Origin: Cyclospora cayetanensis
Lineage: Eukaryota > Apicomplexa > Conoidasida > Eucoccidiorida > Eimeriidae
Reading direction: 5' to 3'
Assembly (NCBI RefSeq): GCF_002999335.1
Contig: NW_020312163.1
Coordinates: 1-59,369 of the forward strand
DNA length: 59,369 bases
Part shown: in pieces, positions 57,601 through 59,369 of the stretch
Layout: each line of letters opens with the position of its first letter
Numbering within the stretch: the first letter of the stretch is position 1
The notes under the pieces: model-generated
Told to the model about the DNA's origin: nothing
Database searches by the model: none
What the model saw: only the letters and a program-made list of their open reading frames with translations
Made by a program: the position numbers and the translations under genes

Positions 57601-59067
57601 GTGCCAGAAATCCCTGCATGAAACATGGTGCAGAGCGGAGCCCTCTTCTGCGTCTTCAAAACGCAGAAAAAATACACCTCGTCGCTGCGTCTATAAATCG
57701 CTCTGACTCCGGGGTTGCCCGTCGGTCTCTATCTCTACACCCTGTCTATACACCGAGACACAGGCCATGCATAGGGGGCTCACTCACTTTAGTGAGAATG
57801 CTGCTGCTTCATGAAGACGCATATGCGCGCGTCTGTGTGTGTGTGTGGATGCTGCACGGCTTCGTGTGTGATCATGTCCACCATCCTACTGAGGAGACTG
57901 TGCGATCGGGGGCCGATGGGGGGATGGGTGGCTTCTCAAGGTGATCCGCATGCATCGATAGGCCTGATAGTCGCTAACAAAAACAGTGTAACTGCTCGTC
58001 GAGCTGTATGTTTCTGCCTTCTTCTGCGCTGCTTCAGGCCGCCAAGGACGCGAGAGAGATCAAGGGAATGCGAGAAGCACACGAGGAGGACGCTGTAGCT
58101 CTCGCCACTTTCTTCTGCTGGTTCGAAAAGCAGCTGCTTGCGAACGCAAAGGCAGCAGCTGACAGCAGCTCCCAGCAGCAGGAGCAAGAAGACGCACAGG
58201 GGTGTCTGCTGACCGAGTGGACTCTTAAGGAAGCTGTCGATGCGGCGAGGAAAGACATGGTAAGACGAACGTGACTTGCAGCAGGAGTCTCCCTTTCCTG
58301 CTCCCCGATCTCTTGTGCGTTCGATTAGATGAAGGAGAGGAATGACAAAGTCTTCTCGAGCTCAGCAAAAAAGCGTTGGTTGCCTTGGAATGCGAGGCCT
58401 CGCTCGCCACAAAGTGCTGTGTTGGATGTATGTGTGTATGCGCGCATGCAACCCAAGACAAATCTGTTCAAGGGGCCTTCCTTCAATTCCATTTCATGCT
58501 TTGGATCCAACTGTGCCCTGGCCCACTACAGGTGAAATGTCGCACTAAGAAGAAGGCGTCTTGGGTGAATCGTTCGCGGAAAAATGTGTTTTTGAATTTT
58601 ATTGTGGAATGTTCTCTCCTGGCGGACTGTATCGCGAGTCTTCTTCTCCTATGACTCCTTCCGATGCCTCGATAGCAGTTGGCGGCGAGTGCTGCGATTC
58701 AGGCCAGACCCTAAGACGAGCTTGGAGTTGCAAGCATCGCTGTCTCGCTCTGACGGTGCACTCACCGTTTCGGTAAGGGCCCCCGGGGGGGGGCCTCCTG
58801 CCCACGAGGAGGTTCCCATGTTTCTGCTAGACTCTGGCGGACAGTATCTCACGGGGACGACTGATGTCACGAGGACGCTGCACTTGGGAAGTCCAACACA
58901 GGAGCAGAAGGAAGCATACACCCTCGTGCTGAAGGTTGGTTCTTCTGACTGTTCTACAGGCAGCAGAGGGAGTGGGGGAGACGGGGGGAAGGAAGGGGGA
59001 AGGAGGAAAGAAAGGGGAGGGGCTCCTGATTTAGGCCAGCTATTGGAATTCTGCTGGGTATTTCTTC

Positions 59068-59146
<79 letters not shown>

Positions 59147-59369
59147 TGCTTTCTATATTCTGCGACACACCACTCTTATCCTCTCTTTTTTCCTACAGAA
59201 CCACAACCTCCCCGCTTTTGTTGTGTCACGCGCTTTTTTCTTTCCCTTCTAAACAGAAAGATCACACGCCAGAACCCTACTAAAACAGAATTAGTGTCTA
59301 CGCTTTGCTTCTCTGTAAAAAAAGAAAAAAGAGAGCGGCCGAGAACAGCGGAGGGAGAAGAACGCGGAA
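54671..59369 (+). CDS. Xaa-Pro aminopeptidase (aminopeptidase P, M24B), 3' truncated
   Basis: A metallopeptidase that removes the N-terminal residue ahead of proline. Exons: 54671-55212, 55489-55598, 56006-56106, 56204-56330, 56523-56599, 56749-56860, 56991-57024, 57082-57511, 58038-58259, about 58329-58531, 58703-58934, then probably after 59197. Creatinase-like N-domains show [72 protein letters not shown] and FFDQ|VYTDP. The pita-bread domain shows [29 protein letters not shown], then [19 protein letters not shown] holding the first two metal-binding Asp. The His and two Glu ligands lie beyond the window. A Gln-rich insert (about 57205-57295) interrupts the second domain. Start 54671 gives a 95-residue leader before ATG 54956 (MDGIMRQT); which Met is used is unclear. 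The start of exon 10 is uncertain. Confidence 0.92.
55824..55990 (+). repeat. TGTA/TGCAC-rich microsatellite in an APP intron
   Basis: An irregular array of TGTATGTATG and TGCACTGTA units lies in the intron between the exons ending 55598 and starting 56006. It reads as Cys/Tyr/Met/Val runs but is intronic by phase analysis. Confidence 0.85.
59069..59143. repeat. (TA)n dinucleotide microsatellite
   Basis: About 37 uninterrupted TA units inside an intron of the aminopeptidase P gene, between the exon ending 58934 and the next acceptor TTTCCTACAG at about 59196. Confidence 0.97.

Noticed and set aside
1..59369. A previously undescribed multi-gene system
   Set aside because: The recognised genes are independent housekeeping loci on both strands with their own introns; nothing in spacing, order or shared motifs suggests a functional cluster.

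Overview
The window is nuclear DNA of a protist, most likely a coccidian apicomplexan of the Eimeria type. Genes are split by many short introns (7-8 in small proteins). CAG/CTG runs produce poly-Gln, poly-Ala and poly-Ser in whichever frame is translated. TTTAGGG-like telomere motifs are scattered in introns, and degenerate Ty3/gypsy-type retroelements fill the spaces between genes. Species assignment is inference from these habits and from the gene content; no rRNA or other marker is present.

Layout. 1-4.8 kb holds no convincing gene, only a CA microsatellite. 4.8-11.1 kb (minus) is a CAG-rich multi-exon gene or genes of unknown function with a cysteine motif that weakly resembles a C1 finger. 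12.15-14.3 kb is an internally deleted LTR retroelement. 14.7-16.1 kb (minus) is a four-exon gene for a probably N-myristoylated EF-hand-like protein. 19.3-21.2 kb (plus) is GAR1 of the H/ACA snoRNP. 23.0-25.75 kb (plus) is the proteasome ubiquitin receptor RPN13/ADRM1. 28.15-30.7 kb (plus) is an ERD2/KDEL-receptor family protein. 31-40 kb is a CTAGC-rich tract followed by nested retroelement ruins in both orientations. 40.6-43.2 kb (plus) is a cofactor-dependent phosphoglycerate mutase. 45.6-48.05 kb (minus) is a type II NADH dehydrogenase, with a solo LTR beside it. 51.1-53.6 kb (minus) is a WBP4/FBP21-like splicing factor with a 27-bp coding minisatellite. 54.7 kb to the right edge (plus) is a cytosolic-type Xaa-Pro aminopeptidase cut off by the window end.

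The recognised genes are unlinked housekeeping functions: rRNA/snRNA modification, proteolysis, secretory retrieval, glycolysis, respiration, splicing and peptide turnover. There is no operon logic; neighbours are independent transcription units on both strands. For the seven named genes and the EF-hand-like gene I placed exon borders by GT/AG sites, phase continuity and family alignment from memory. Nearly all models close in frame, but they are hand-made and unverified by transcripts.

The most noteworthy non-gene structure is a diverged LTR family (at least seven copies). Two copies still show the arrangement LTR-CA, GT, then a TGGTATCAC primer-binding-like site. I did not find a novel multi-gene system.
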